Positions 7,638 through 15,806 of a stretch of DNA of 64,000 nt are shown here, piece after piece. Location of the stretch: contig NZ_BMMW01000001.1 of NCBI RefSeq assembly GCF_014646135.1, positions 761,570 through 825,569 of the forward strand, given 5' to 3'. How positions within the stretch are numbered: the stretch's first letter is position 1; each line of letters starts with the position of its first letter. Position numbers and translations under genes: made by a program. The DNA is from Nocardia camponoti (GTDB lineage: Bacteria > Actinomycetota > Actinomycetes > Mycobacteriales > Mycobacteriaceae). The notes below the pieces were generated by a model, which saw nothing but the letters and a program-made list of their open reading frames with translations, did no database searches and was not told where the DNA came from.

Positions 7638-9212
7638 TTACTTCTGGCGCAGCGTCTTCATGACGCCGAAGACCAGCGTCATCGTCTTGGCCCACGTCTG
7701 CTCGGACATGCCGGGCAGCGGCGCGAGTGGCAGCACACGCTGAGTCGCCACCGTCTGGGTGTCGACGTACTTGAGCAGGCCCTCGGGACCGTGGCGACGG
7801 CCCTGACCGGAGATGCCGAGCCCGCCCGACGGCGCGTCGATGCTGCCCCACGCGGCCGAGAAACCCTCGTTGACGTTGACCGAACCGGCGTTGATGCGGG
7901 CGGCGACGGCGCGACCACGCTCGGTGTCGCGGCTCCACACACTGGCGTTGAGACCGTAGGCGGTGTCGTTGGCGGCTTCGATCGCGTCTTCATCGGAGTC
8001 GACCTTGTACACCGAAACGACGGGGCCGAAGGTCTCTTCGCGGTAGAGCGTCATGCCAGGGGCCACGTCGACGAGGACGGTCGGCTCGTAGAAGTACGGG
8101 CCAAGATCGGGACGCGCACGGCCGCCAGCGAGCACCTTCGCGCCCTTGGCGACGGCGTCGTCGACGTGGGCGCGCACAGTGTCGAGCTGACGCTGGAAGG
8201 TGAGCGAACCCATGTCGCGGCTGTAGTCGAGCTCGCCGCCGAGCGACATGTTCTTGACGTTGCCAACGAATTCGGCGACGAACTGGTCGTAGACCTTGGC
8301 GTCGACGTAGATGCGTTCCATCGACTCACACAGCTGGCCTGCCGACGAGAAGCACGCGCGCACAGCGAGTTTCGCGGCTTTGGACACGTCAGCGTCGTCG
8401 AGGACGAGCAGCGGATTCTTGCCGCCAAGCTCAAGCGAGTAGCCAATGAGACGCTCGCCAGCCTGCTGGGCGATCGTGCGGCCGGTGGCCGACGAACCGG
8501 TGTAGTCGACGTAGTCGGCGCGGGCGATCACGTCGCCACCGATCTCGCGACCACGACCAAGGACGGCCTGCCACACACCACGCGGGAGGCCAGCGCGCTC
8601 AGCGGCGTCGAGTGCCCACAGCGTGGTGAGCGCGGTCTGGTTGTCGGGACGCGCGATGACGGCGTTGCCCGCGATCAGGGCGGGAAGCGCGTCGGAGACG
8701 GCGAGCGCGAGCGGGTAGTTCCACGGCGAGATCACCGCGACGACGCCCTTGGGCCGGTTGTGCACCTCGACCGACGTGAGCACCGGCAGCACGCCGCGAG
8801 GCTTGCGGTCGGCGAGCAGCTTCGGCGCGACGGTTGCGTAGTAGCGGGCGTTCAACGCGACGTCGGCGATTTCGTCGAAGGCGTGCGGGCGCGACTTGCC
8901 GGTTTCGGTCTGGATGATGTCTAGGATCGCGTCCTGCTCGGCAAGCACGATGTCGTGGAAGCGGCGCACGATCTCAACGCGCTGCTTGACCGGCACCTTG
9001 GCCCAGTCGCGCTGCGCGTGGCGCGCGACCTTGAACGCGCGCTCGATGTCTTCGATCGACGACTGCGGCAGGTCACCGATCTTGTGACCGGTGGCGGGCG
9101 CGAGGACCGGAACCGAGGGCGCGCCACCGGCGACGGCGCGTTCGAACAGCGGCCGAACCAGCGCGGTCGGCAGGGCGGTGGGTTCGGCGGTCAGCTCGGG
9201 GGCTGTCGTCAT
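7638..9212 (-). CDS. Succinic semialdehyde dehydrogenase-type aldehyde dehydrogenase (GabD2-like)
   Basis: A 524-residue aldehyde dehydrogenase closely resembling mycobacterial GabD2. It shows the nucleotide-site segment VVAVISPWNYPLAL, the general base Glu261 in LELGGKNPL, and the catalytic Cys295 in SSAGQLCESMERIYV. The C-terminal GQGRRHGPEGLLKYV is a GabD2 hallmark. Members oxidise succinic semialdehyde or related aldehydes with NAD(P)+. One oddity is that the cofactor-binding Lys of the KPDxQT motif is Arg (IARPDNQT). It is the first gene of a two-gene unit with the SDR and is divergent from a TetR regulator. The substrate is inferred by similarity only. Confidence 0.82.
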   Translation of the reverse strand: MTTAPELTAEPTALPTALVRPLFERAVAGGAPSVPVLAPATGHKIGDLPQSSIEDIERAFKVARHAQRDWAKVPVKQRVEIVRRFHDIVLAEQDAILDIIQTETGKSRPHAFDEIADVALNARYYATVAPKLLADRKPRGVLPVLTSVEVHNRPKGVVAVISPWNYPLALAVSDALPALIAGNAVIARPDNQTALTTLWALDAAERAGLPRGVWQAVLGRGREIGGDVIARADYVDYTGSSATGRTIAQQAGERLIGYSLELGGKNPLLVLDDADVSKAAKLAVRACFSSAGQLCESMERIYVDAKVYDQFVAEFVGNVKNMSLGGELDYSRDMGSLTFQRQLDTVRAHVDDAVAKGAKVLAGGRARPDLGPYFYEPTVLVDVAPGMTLYREETFGPVVSVYKVDSDEDAIEAANDTAYGLNASVWSRDTERGRAVAARINAGSVNVNEGFSAAWGSIDAPSGGLGISGQGRRHGPEGLLKYVDTQTVATQRVLPLAPLPGMSEQTWAKTMTLVFGVMKTLRQK

Positions 9213-9250
9213 TGTCGGCCCTTCCTAAAAGAGAGGATGGCATGGCTTTC

Positions 9251-9286
9251 AGCTATTTGCTGAACACTAGTGTTAGATTAATAGCT
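9251..9286. promoter_or_regulatory. Concentric palindrome, probable TetR operator
   Basis: A perfect 12-bp palindrome AACACTAGTGTT (9263-9274) sits exactly inside a second pair of arms, AGCTATT (9251-9257) and AATAGCT (9280-9286). Both share the centre 9268.5. The element is AT-rich and lies between the divergent aldehyde dehydrogenase and TetR genes, where it would cover both promoters. Autorepression together with control of the dehydrogenase/SDR unit is the likely role. Confidence 0.75.
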
Positions 9287-9350
9287 GAGTCCGGTCCTGT
9301 GTCAAGCTTTCCGCCCAAAAGCGGCAACGGTGAGGAAAGGTGTGGCAGCA

Positions 9351-10031
9351 GTGGTGTCAGGGGAAACCGCCGCGGTGCGTCGTGGACGTCCTCCGCAAAC
9401 CGTTGAACAGGCCGAAGAAGTGCGCCAGCGCATCATCGACGCGACGGCCGCTGTTTTCGCCCGTTCCGGGTCACGTGGGCTGTCGGTGGCGTCGATCATC
9501 GAGCAGGCAGGCTTGGCGCGGCCCACCTTTTATCGCTACTTCCCGAACGCGACCGAGCCGCTGAACGTGGTACTCGACGCATCGAACGATGGCCTGGTCA
9601 GCGCTATCGCGACGGCGCTGAGCGGGTCGGACGAGCCGGTGCAGTTGGGCATTCGGCTGATCGACGCCTACATGGACTGGGCGCGCGGGCACGGCACGAT
9701 GCTGCGGCCGCTGTTCGCCGAGCTGCACGACCCTGGCTCGCCGGTGTCGGCCTATCGCGAGCGAGCCCTCGACGACATCCGCGCGCTTGTCCGCAAAGCG
9801 TTCGCCGAATTAGGCAGGCGAGCGCCGTCCCCCCTTGACATGGACGCCGCGTTGCACGTGTGCGAGTACCTGGTTTATCGCCTCGCGATTGGCACCGAAC
9901 CCGCGACCCAGCCCGACGCCGCGTTGACCGCGGAAGCGCGCCTGGTGATGATTCGCGTCCTGTTGGTCACGCTCGGCACCCGCGACGACCTCGCGTATGC
10001 GATGGAACTGCCCGGGCTGATCGCCGAATAA
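9351..10031 (+). CDS. TetR/AcrR family transcriptional regulator
   Basis: A 226-residue regulator with an N-terminal TetR helix-turn-helix: IIDATAAVFARSGSRGLSVA, SIIEQAGLARPTFYRYFPN. The rest is a helical ligand domain. The longest frame opens at GTG 9330, but the only good ribosome binding site, GAGGAAAGG (9332-9340), lies inside it and points to GTG 9351. The gene is divergent from the aldehyde dehydrogenase/SDR unit across the palindrome at 9251-9286, so it probably represses that unit and itself. The ligand is unknown. Confidence 0.82.
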   Translation: MVSGETAAVRRGRPPQTVEQAEEVRQRIIDATAAVFARSGSRGLSVASIIEQAGLARPTFYRYFPNATEPLNVVLDASNDGLVSAIATALSGSDEPVQLGIRLIDAYMDWARGHGTMLRPLFAELHDPGSPVSAYRERALDDIRALVRKAFAELGRRAPSPLDMDAALHVCEYLVYRLAIGTEPATQPDAALTAEARLVMIRVLLVTLGTRDDLAYAMELPGLIAE

Positions 10032-10070
10032 GGCAGTGGTGGAGATCCACACAGAATCTCCACAACTGCC
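10032..10070 (+). terminator. Intrinsic-type hairpin after tetR
   Basis: Arms GGCAGTGGTGGAGAT (10032-10046) and ATCTCCACAACTGCC (10056-10070) form a 15-bp stem with one mismatch and a 9-nt loop directly after the TetR stop codon. It lacks a long T run, as is common in actinobacteria. Confidence 0.65.
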
Positions 10071-10107
10071 GCCCGAGCTCTCCACAGTCGCTGGTTAGGG
10101 TCAACGC

Positions 10108-10794
10108 ATGGAACCCAGCCCCAACCGCCGCATCCTGGTCGTTGATGACGACGTGACGATCGCCGCGTCGGTTGCCGCGCGGTTGGCGGCGTCGGGCTTC
10201 ACCGTCGAGACCGCACACGATGGACCGTCGGCAGTCGCCGCGGTCCTGGCCGACGCCCCCGACCTCGTCGTGCTCGACGTGATGCTGCCCGGTTTCGATG
10301 GGCTTGAGGTGTGTCGGCGGATTCAGGCTGATCGGCCGATTCCGGTGTTGATGCTCACCGCGCGCACTGACGAAACCGATCAGTTGGTCGGGCTCGGGGT
10401 CGGTGCTGACGACTATCTGACGAAGCCGTTTTCGATGCGGGTGCTTGCGGCGCGGGTGCAGGCGTTGTTGCGGCGGGTTGAGCGGTCGAGCGAGCAGGAC
10501 GCGCCCGGGATTGTGGTTGGCGATTTGCGGATCGACCTCACCGAACGTCGGGTGTGGCGGGGTAACGCTGAAGCGCGCCTGACGCCGCTTGAGTTCGATT
10601 TGCTGGTGCGGCTTGCCCGTCGGCCGCGTGCGGTGTTGGCGCGGGAACGGTTGCTTTCCGATATTTGGGAGTGGTCGGATGCGGCGGGATCGCGGGCGGT
10701 GGACAGTCACGTGAAAGCGTTGCGGCGCAAGCTCGGTGCCGATCTGATCAGGACTGTGCACGGGGTCGGTTACGCGTTGGACGCGCGCTCATGA
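10108..10794 (+). CDS. OmpR/PhoB-family response regulator
   Basis: A 228-residue response regulator. The receiver domain (about 8-120) has the acidic pair in ILVVDDD, phospho-acceptor Asp57 in VVLDVMLPGFDGLE, the Thr in MLTART and Lys in DDYLTKPFS. The winged-helix DNA-binding domain (about 133-226) ends in VDSHVKALRRKLGADLIRTVHGVGYAL. It overlaps the histidine kinase by ATGA and is thus translationally coupled to it. It probably controls the downstream DUF4173-type gene or its own operon; the signal is unknown. Confidence 0.9.
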   Translation: MEPSPNRRILVVDDDVTIAASVAARLAASGFTVETAHDGPSAVAAVLADAPDLVVLDVMLPGFDGLEVCRRIQADRPIPVLMLTARTDETDQLVGLGVGADDYLTKPFSMRVLAARVQALLRRVERSSEQDAPGIVVGDLRIDLTERRVWRGNAEARLTPLEFDLLVRLARRPRAVLARERLLSDIWEWSDAAGSRAVDSHVKALRRKLGADLIRTVHGVGYALDARS

Positions 10795-11789
10795 GGTGGC
10801 TTCCCCGTCCGCTTGACCCGGTGAGTTCGATCAAGGTGAAACTCGCACTGCTGATGGTGTTTTCGGGCGCGGTCGCGTTTGGGTACTTCTGGTTGCGGAT
10901 CGGCTGGCTGCCGCTGTTCACCACGCTCACCGCGATGCTGATCGCACTCGTGCTGTCGCAGGTGCTCGCACATGGGATTACGAGCCCGCTGCGGGAAATG
11001 ACGGCGGCCGCGCGTCGAATGACCCACGGCGACTACAGCTTTCAGGTGCGTGCCACCTCGCGCGACGAGGTTGGTCAGCTCGCTGTCGCGTTCAATCAGA
11101 TGGCAGCCGACCTCGCCTTCGCCGATCGTGCTCGCCGAGAGTTGATCGCGAACGTGTCGCATGAGTTGCGCACGCCGGTCACCGCGCTGCATGCCGTGCT
11201 GGAGAACCTTGTTGATGGGGTGTCGCAGCCGGACCCGGCCACCCTTCGTACCGCGCTTGCCCAGACCGAGCGGCTTGGGCTGCTTGTCTCGGAATTACTT
11301 GACCTGTCCAGCATTGAGGCTGGTGCGCGCCCGCTCGACCGGGAGCTGGTGCCGGTCGCGCCGTTGTTCGCCGAGGTGATTGCCGAAGCGGAAGTGATGA
11401 CGGCCGCGCTGGGACGTGGGGTGCGGTTCACGACGTCGGTGGAGCCCGCTGACGCGGTGGTTCCCGCCGACCGCGCCCGCCTGCATCAGGTGCTGTTCAA
11501 CCTGCTCGATAACGCGGCGCGTCACGGGCCGAGCGGCGGTGAGGTGCGGGTGTCGGCGTGCGCGGAGGCCGACCACATCGTGCTGGAGATCGCCGACGAC
11601 GGCCCTGGCATCCCCGAAGCCGAACGCGCGAAAGTGTTCGACCGCTTCACCCAGGGTGGCCGCGCGGGCGACGGCGGGACCGGCCTCGGCCTGGCCATCG
11701 CCCGGTGGGTGGTTGAACTGCACGGCGGAACGATCGCCGTCGCCGCTCCCGGCTCCCGCATCCGCGTCACGTTGCCTAGCCCCGCTTAG
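10791..11789 (+). CDS. Membrane sensor histidine kinase with almost no external domain
   Basis: The start is ATG 10791, overlapping the regulator's stop codon, giving 332 residues. Two transmembrane helices (about 16-35 and 40-60) are separated by only about five residues, so there is no periplasmic sensor domain. HAMP follows (about 60-113), then HisKA with His124 in NVSHELRTPV, and HATPase with NLLDNAARHG, ADDGPGIP and GTGLGLAIARWVVELHGG. Kinases of this form usually sense within the membrane or through a partner membrane protein. The multi-spanning protein encoded next is an obvious candidate partner. Confidence 0.88.
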   Translation: MRWLPRPLDPVSSIKVKLALLMVFSGAVAFGYFWLRIGWLPLFTTLTAMLIALVLSQVLAHGITSPLREMTAAARRMTHGDYSFQVRATSRDEVGQLAVAFNQMAADLAFADRARRELIANVSHELRTPVTALHAVLENLVDGVSQPDPATLRTALAQTERLGLLVSELLDLSSIEAGARPLDRELVPVAPLFAEVIAEAEVMTAALGRGVRFTTSVEPADAVVPADRARLHQVLFNLLDNAARHGPSGGEVRVSACAEADHIVLEIADDGPGIPEAERAKVFDRFTQGGRAGDGGTGLGLAIARWVVELHGGTIAVAAPGSRIRVTLPSPA

Positions 11790-11868
11790 CTCCCATACCC
11801 AACCAACCTGTAACCGCTCGCCAAGGTGGCCGAGTGAGGATCACGCATACCTACATGAGGGGAAGAAC

Positions 11869-13932
11869 ATGCCTGAGCAGACTCCCGAGAGTCGGGACGA
11901 GTCACCAACGGTCGACGAAAACGTCGTGCCTGCCGCTGCTGGCGACGACTCTTCGTCGGCCGGTTCCGCAACGAATTCCGGGGAAGCGCAGTCTGATTCG
12001 CCTACTGCGGCCAGCGTTGGAGCGCCCTCTGCGGCGGCTGATAGTCCCGCCGGGGCGCAAGCTGATTCGACTGGCGAGGCGCGGACCGAAGCGGCGCCAC
12101 AGGGCGCGGCGCCTAGTCAGGTCGCCACGCTCGTTAAGGCGATGGAGGCGCGCTCAACTCCGTCGCCGGTGAGCCCGTGGGTGCCGAGTTGGCGGTTGCC
12201 GGAGGGCGGCGACGCGGACGCGGCGACGTCTGCGGGGGTGGGGCCGATGCCGCCGATCCCAAGAGGGCCGCGCCCGATCCCGACTTTGCCTGTCGCACAA
12301 CCTGCTTGGCGGCGTGTAGCGCGCCCGGCTGGGGTGCTGCCCGCAGCGCTCGCGGTCGGCGCGATCGGCGCGACCGTCGTTCCGCTCGACCGCCCCGGTA
12401 TCGGCTGGTTGATCGCGGGAGGTGCGGCCCTGACGGGGCTGACGATTGTCGACCGCCGCGCACGCAAGTCGCAATTGGCAAGCAGCGCAACGACTTCCGA
12501 TGTGCGCGAAGATAACGAGCTTTCGGCGACCGCCGATGCGTCCGCTGTCGCGGAGGCAGTGTCGGACAACCCCAACCCCGCAGCCACCGACTCAGCGTCG
12601 GACAGCCAGGCCGACCCGGCACCGTCGCCCGTCGCTCATTCCGATGACGCGGTAGCAACCGCGAAGCGCGCGTGGTGGGCCGGGTCTCGGGTCTGGTGGA
12701 CGCTTGCGGCGCTCGTGTTGCTCGGCGTCGGAACGGTTCGGGCTGCCGGGTGGCTGTTCGCGCTCTGTGTTCTCGCCGCCGGTGTCGCCGGGTCGCTCGC
12801 GGTGCTCGGGCGGCCCACTGCGCGCGGGATCGCGCATGACCTCTTCGCCGTTCCGCTCGCCACTTTCTCCGCAGCGCCGTGGGCCGTCGCCGGGGTGCGG
12901 GATCGGCAAGTGTCGGAAAGTTCCGCCGCCCGCAAGTACGGGGTGTCGCTCGCGGCCACCGTGCTCGTGCTGCTGATCTTCGTTCCGCTGCTCGGCGGTG
13001 CCGACGCCACGTTCGCGAAGATGCTCACTAACCTTGTGCCGAAGGTTGATTCGGCGCTGGTGTGGCAGTGGGTCATCCTCTTCGCTGTTCTCGTCACCAC
13101 CACGCTCGGCGCGCTGTTTCTCCTCGCCGGGCCGCCCGCTGCCGCGCGTGCTGGCGTGAAGCCAAGCCGGGTGTGGGCGCGCAGCGAGTGGGTGCTTCCG
13201 GTCGGCGCGCTCACCGTGCTGTTCGCGGTGTTCCTCGCCGCGCAAGCCGTCGCGCTCTTCGGCGGCGATGACTACGTCCAGGAAACCGCCGGGCTCACCT
13301 ACGCCGAGTACGCGCGAAGTGGGTTCTGGCAACTGTCGGCCGTCAGCGTCCTGACTCTCGCGGTGATCTTGAGTGTGCTGCGCTGGGCGTCGCGCGAAAG
13401 CGTCGCCGATCGGCTCTGGTTGCGGGTGCTGCTCTGCGTCGCGAGCGCGCTTTCGCTGGTGATCGTGTGCTCGGCGCTTGGTCGCATGTGGACCTACCAG
13501 CAGGCGTACGGGTTCACCGTGCTGCGGCTGCTTGTCGCCACCTGCGAGCTATGGATCGGGTTGCTTTACCTGCTCACGATCGCGGCCGTGCTTCGACTGC
13601 GGTGGAGTTGGCTGCCGCGCGCTGCCGTTGGCACCGCGATGGTGACGCTGATCGGTCTCGCGATTCTGAACCCGGAATACGTTATCGCCCAACGCAATAT
13701 TGACCGCTGGGCCGACCAGGGCCCGACCGTCGTACCTACCGAGTCCTACGACGCGCGCACCGGTCGCTCGCATCAGGCGCTCGACATCGACTACCTGCGC
13801 CGCCTTTCGACCGACATTCTCCCGGCCCTCGATCGACTCCCGGAAGAGAAGCGCCGCGAGATCGCCGACGCGGTCCGCGCCGACCTGAACGACGACACGT
13901 GGCGCTCGTGGAACTGGTCGCGCTCGCGCTAG
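11869..13932 (+). CDS. DUF4173-type multi-spanning membrane protein
   Basis: The start is ATG 11869 behind GAGGGGAAG, giving 687 residues; the longer frame runs back into the kinase gene. Residues 1-150 are an acidic, Ala/Ser/Pro-rich tail with no fold, and there is a second disordered stretch at about 200-270. The remainder has about ten hydrophobic helices and the segment GLTYAEYARSGFWQL, which I associate with DUF4173. The C-terminal 70 residues are soluble and charged. It follows the two-component genes by 79 nt and may be their target or a sensory partner. Its stop overlaps that of recD through a CTAG. Confidence 0.75.
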   Translation: MPEQTPESRDESPTVDENVVPAAAGDDSSSAGSATNSGEAQSDSPTAASVGAPSAAADSPAGAQADSTGEARTEAAPQGAAPSQVATLVKAMEARSTPSPVSPWVPSWRLPEGGDADAATSAGVGPMPPIPRGPRPIPTLPVAQPAWRRVARPAGVLPAALAVGAIGATVVPLDRPGIGWLIAGGAALTGLTIVDRRARKSQLASSATTSDVREDNELSATADASAVAEAVSDNPNPAATDSASDSQADPAPSPVAHSDDAVATAKRAWWAGSRVWWTLAALVLLGVGTVRAAGWLFALCVLAAGVAGSLAVLGRPTARGIAHDLFAVPLATFSAAPWAVAGVRDRQVSESSAARKYGVSLAATVLVLLIFVPLLGGADATFAKMLTNLVPKVDSALVWQWVILFAVLVTTTLGALFLLAGPPAAARAGVKPSRVWARSEWVLPVGALTVLFAVFLAAQAVALFGGDDYVQETAGLTYAEYARSGFWQLSAVSVLTLAVILSVLRWASRESVADRLWLRVLLCVASALSLVIVCSALGRMWTYQQAYGFTVLRLLVATCELWIGLLYLLTIAAVLRLRWSWLPRAAVGTAMVTLIGLAILNPEYVIAQRNIDRWADQGPTVVPTESYDARTGRSHQALDIDYLRRLSTDILPALDRLPEEKRREIADAVRADLNDDTWRSWNWSRSR

Positions 13933-15806
13933 TTTTCCGGCATCGCCCGCGACAACCCGCTCGCGCGCAACACGCGCCGACCAATGGCCGCGCGAATGGA
14001 TTCTTCGCCTCCGATCACCCGCACGTGCGAGCGCGCGCGGGTGATCGCCGTGTAGAGCAATTCCCTGGTGAGCAAAGTCGATTCGGGGTCGGGCAGGACC
14101 ACCGACACCGTGTCGTACTGACTGCCCTGGCTTCGGTGGATCGTCATCGCGAAAACTGTGACCACGGAAGGGAATTGGGTCGGGTGCACCAAATACGGTT
14201 CACTGCCCCGCTGCACCGCCGCCCGTAAACTCCCGTCCGGTTGGCGCACGATCACGCCGGTGTCGCCGTTGTAGATCCGCGCCTCATGATCATTGGCCGT
14301 CACCAGCAGCGGTTGGCCCGGATACCACACGCCCGCACCGGTTTCCGGCCCCGCGCCTGCCGCAGCGGCCCACTCCCCCGCGAGCCGATCCCACTGCGCG
14401 ACACCAAAGGGGCCCTGGCGATGCGCGCACAGCAATCGGTGCGACTCCAGTGCGGTCAACGCGCCAACGGCGTCGCCCGCGACCGCCGCTTCGGTGACCG
14501 CACGCGCGGCGGCAACGACATCGGCACGCACCGCCGCCACTTCATCGGCCCCGCACAACGACACCTCGTCGCCGCCCGCGCGCAGGATCTCAACGGCCGC
14601 ATCGGCGTCACCGGCCCTGACCGCGACGGCCAAATCCGCGATGCGACCACCAAAGCGACGACCGCGCGTCAGTCGCACGATGCCCCCACTCAACCGATGT
14701 TGCTCCAGCGCGGTCAATCCCTGATCGGGTTCGTCGAGCAACGCGCTGAGCGCGGGATTGGGTGTGGTGCTCACCGGCCCGGCGACGAGGTCGGCGAGCA
14801 CCGCTCCCGCGTCGACCGACGCCAACTGATCGGGGTCGCCCACGAGCACGAGCCGCGTATCGGGCCGCAGCGCGGCGAAAAGGTGACTCATCATCGTCAG
14901 CGAAACCATCGACGTTTCATCGACAACAACCACGTCATAGGGCAGCCGGTTGTGCTCGTGATGCTTGAACCGCGTGCCGCGCCCGCGCTGCCACCCAAGC
15001 AGACGATGCAACGTCGACGCGGTCAGCTCGGGCAAGCCAACCTCGGCCGCCTGCTCGCGCACCGCTTCCTGTAGTCGCGCGGCGGCTTTGCCGGTGGGCG
15101 CGGCCAACGCGATCCGCAACGGGGGCAGTTTCGGGGTCGCCTTGGCGCGGTGGGCGGTGAGTAGGGCGAGGATGCGCGCGATTGTGTGGGTTTTGCCGGT
15201 GCCGGGACCGCCCGCGACGACGGTGGTCCAGTGGGTCGCGGCGAGCGCGGCGGCGACGCGTTGCCGATCGGGGCCGTCGCCGAGCGGGGTGGCGAAGAGG
15301 CGGTCGAGTTCGGCGCGGGCGATGTCAACGTTCACGAGCGGATGGGTGGTCGCCCGCTCAGTGAGCACCCGGCGCAACACCTGTTCTTGCTGGAAATAGC
15401 GATCCAGATACAGCAGCGGACCGCCGGAGGCATCGGCCTCGACCAGCCGGAGCGGGCGCAACGGACCGGCTTGTCCGCCGGTAATGAGCGGACTCTTCCG
15501 CAGCGCGACGAGCACCTGGTCGAGGTCAGGCCACGGCAGCATCGCCGGGTCGATACCCGTTGCGGTGTCCCGGTTTTCGTCGACGTCGACGCCGATCTCG
15601 CGCATCCGTGCCAGTTCGAGGCACACCGAGCCGGACCGGATCGCGCGCACGGCGAGCGCGGTCGCGAACAGCACGTCGTCGTTGGTTTCGCGGCCGAGTC
15701 GACCGAGCCGGACCGCGACGTGCACGTCGGCAGCCGACAGCACCCCGGCTTCGTTGAATTCCCGCAGCCGTCCGGTGCCGCGCTGCGCCACTTGAATCGA
15801 CGTCAT
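13929..15806 (-). CDS. recD: Exodeoxyribonuclease V alpha subunit
   Basis: A 625-residue superfamily 1 helicase. It has Walker A GGPGTGKTH, Walker B VVVDETSM, the motif LVLVGDPDQLASVDAG, and the C-terminal motifs TVFAMTIHRSQGSQYD and LYTAITRAR typical of RecD. RecD is the fast 5'-3' motor of the RecBCD DNA end-processing complex in the cytoplasm. Its ATG overlaps the recB stop by four bases, so the two are coupled. It is the last gene of recC-recB-recD, and its stop codon overlaps that of the convergent DUF4173-type gene. Confidence 0.92.
   Translation of the reverse strand: MTSIQVAQRGTGRLREFNEAGVLSAADVHVAVRLGRLGRETNDDVLFATALAVRAIRSGSVCLELARMREIGVDVDENRDTATGIDPAMLPWPDLDQVLVALRKSPLITGGQAGPLRPLRLVEADASGGPLLYLDRYFQQEQVLRRVLTERATTHPLVNVDIARAELDRLFATPLGDGPDRQRVAAALAATHWTTVVAGGPGTGKTHTIARILALLTAHRAKATPKLPPLRIALAAPTGKAAARLQEAVREQAAEVGLPELTASTLHRLLGWQRGRGTRFKHHEHNRLPYDVVVVDETSMVSLTMMSHLFAALRPDTRLVLVGDPDQLASVDAGAVLADLVAGPVSTTPNPALSALLDEPDQGLTALEQHRLSGGIVRLTRGRRFGGRIADLAVAVRAGDADAAVEILRAGGDEVSLCGADEVAAVRADVVAAARAVTEAAVAGDAVGALTALESHRLLCAHRQGPFGVAQWDRLAGEWAAAAGAGPETGAGVWYPGQPLLVTANDHEARIYNGDTGVIVRQPDGSLRAAVQRGSEPYLVHPTQFPSVVTVFAMTIHRSQGSQYDTVSVVLPDPESTLLTRELLYTAITRARSHVRVIGGEESIRAAIGRRVLRASGLSRAMPEN

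Noticed and set aside
6789..8924. A 711-codon plus-strand open frame
   Set aside because: It is antisense to the SDR and aldehyde dehydrogenase genes, whose catalytic motifs are unmistakable; the plus frame is rich in His/Arg/Gly/Val with no fold.
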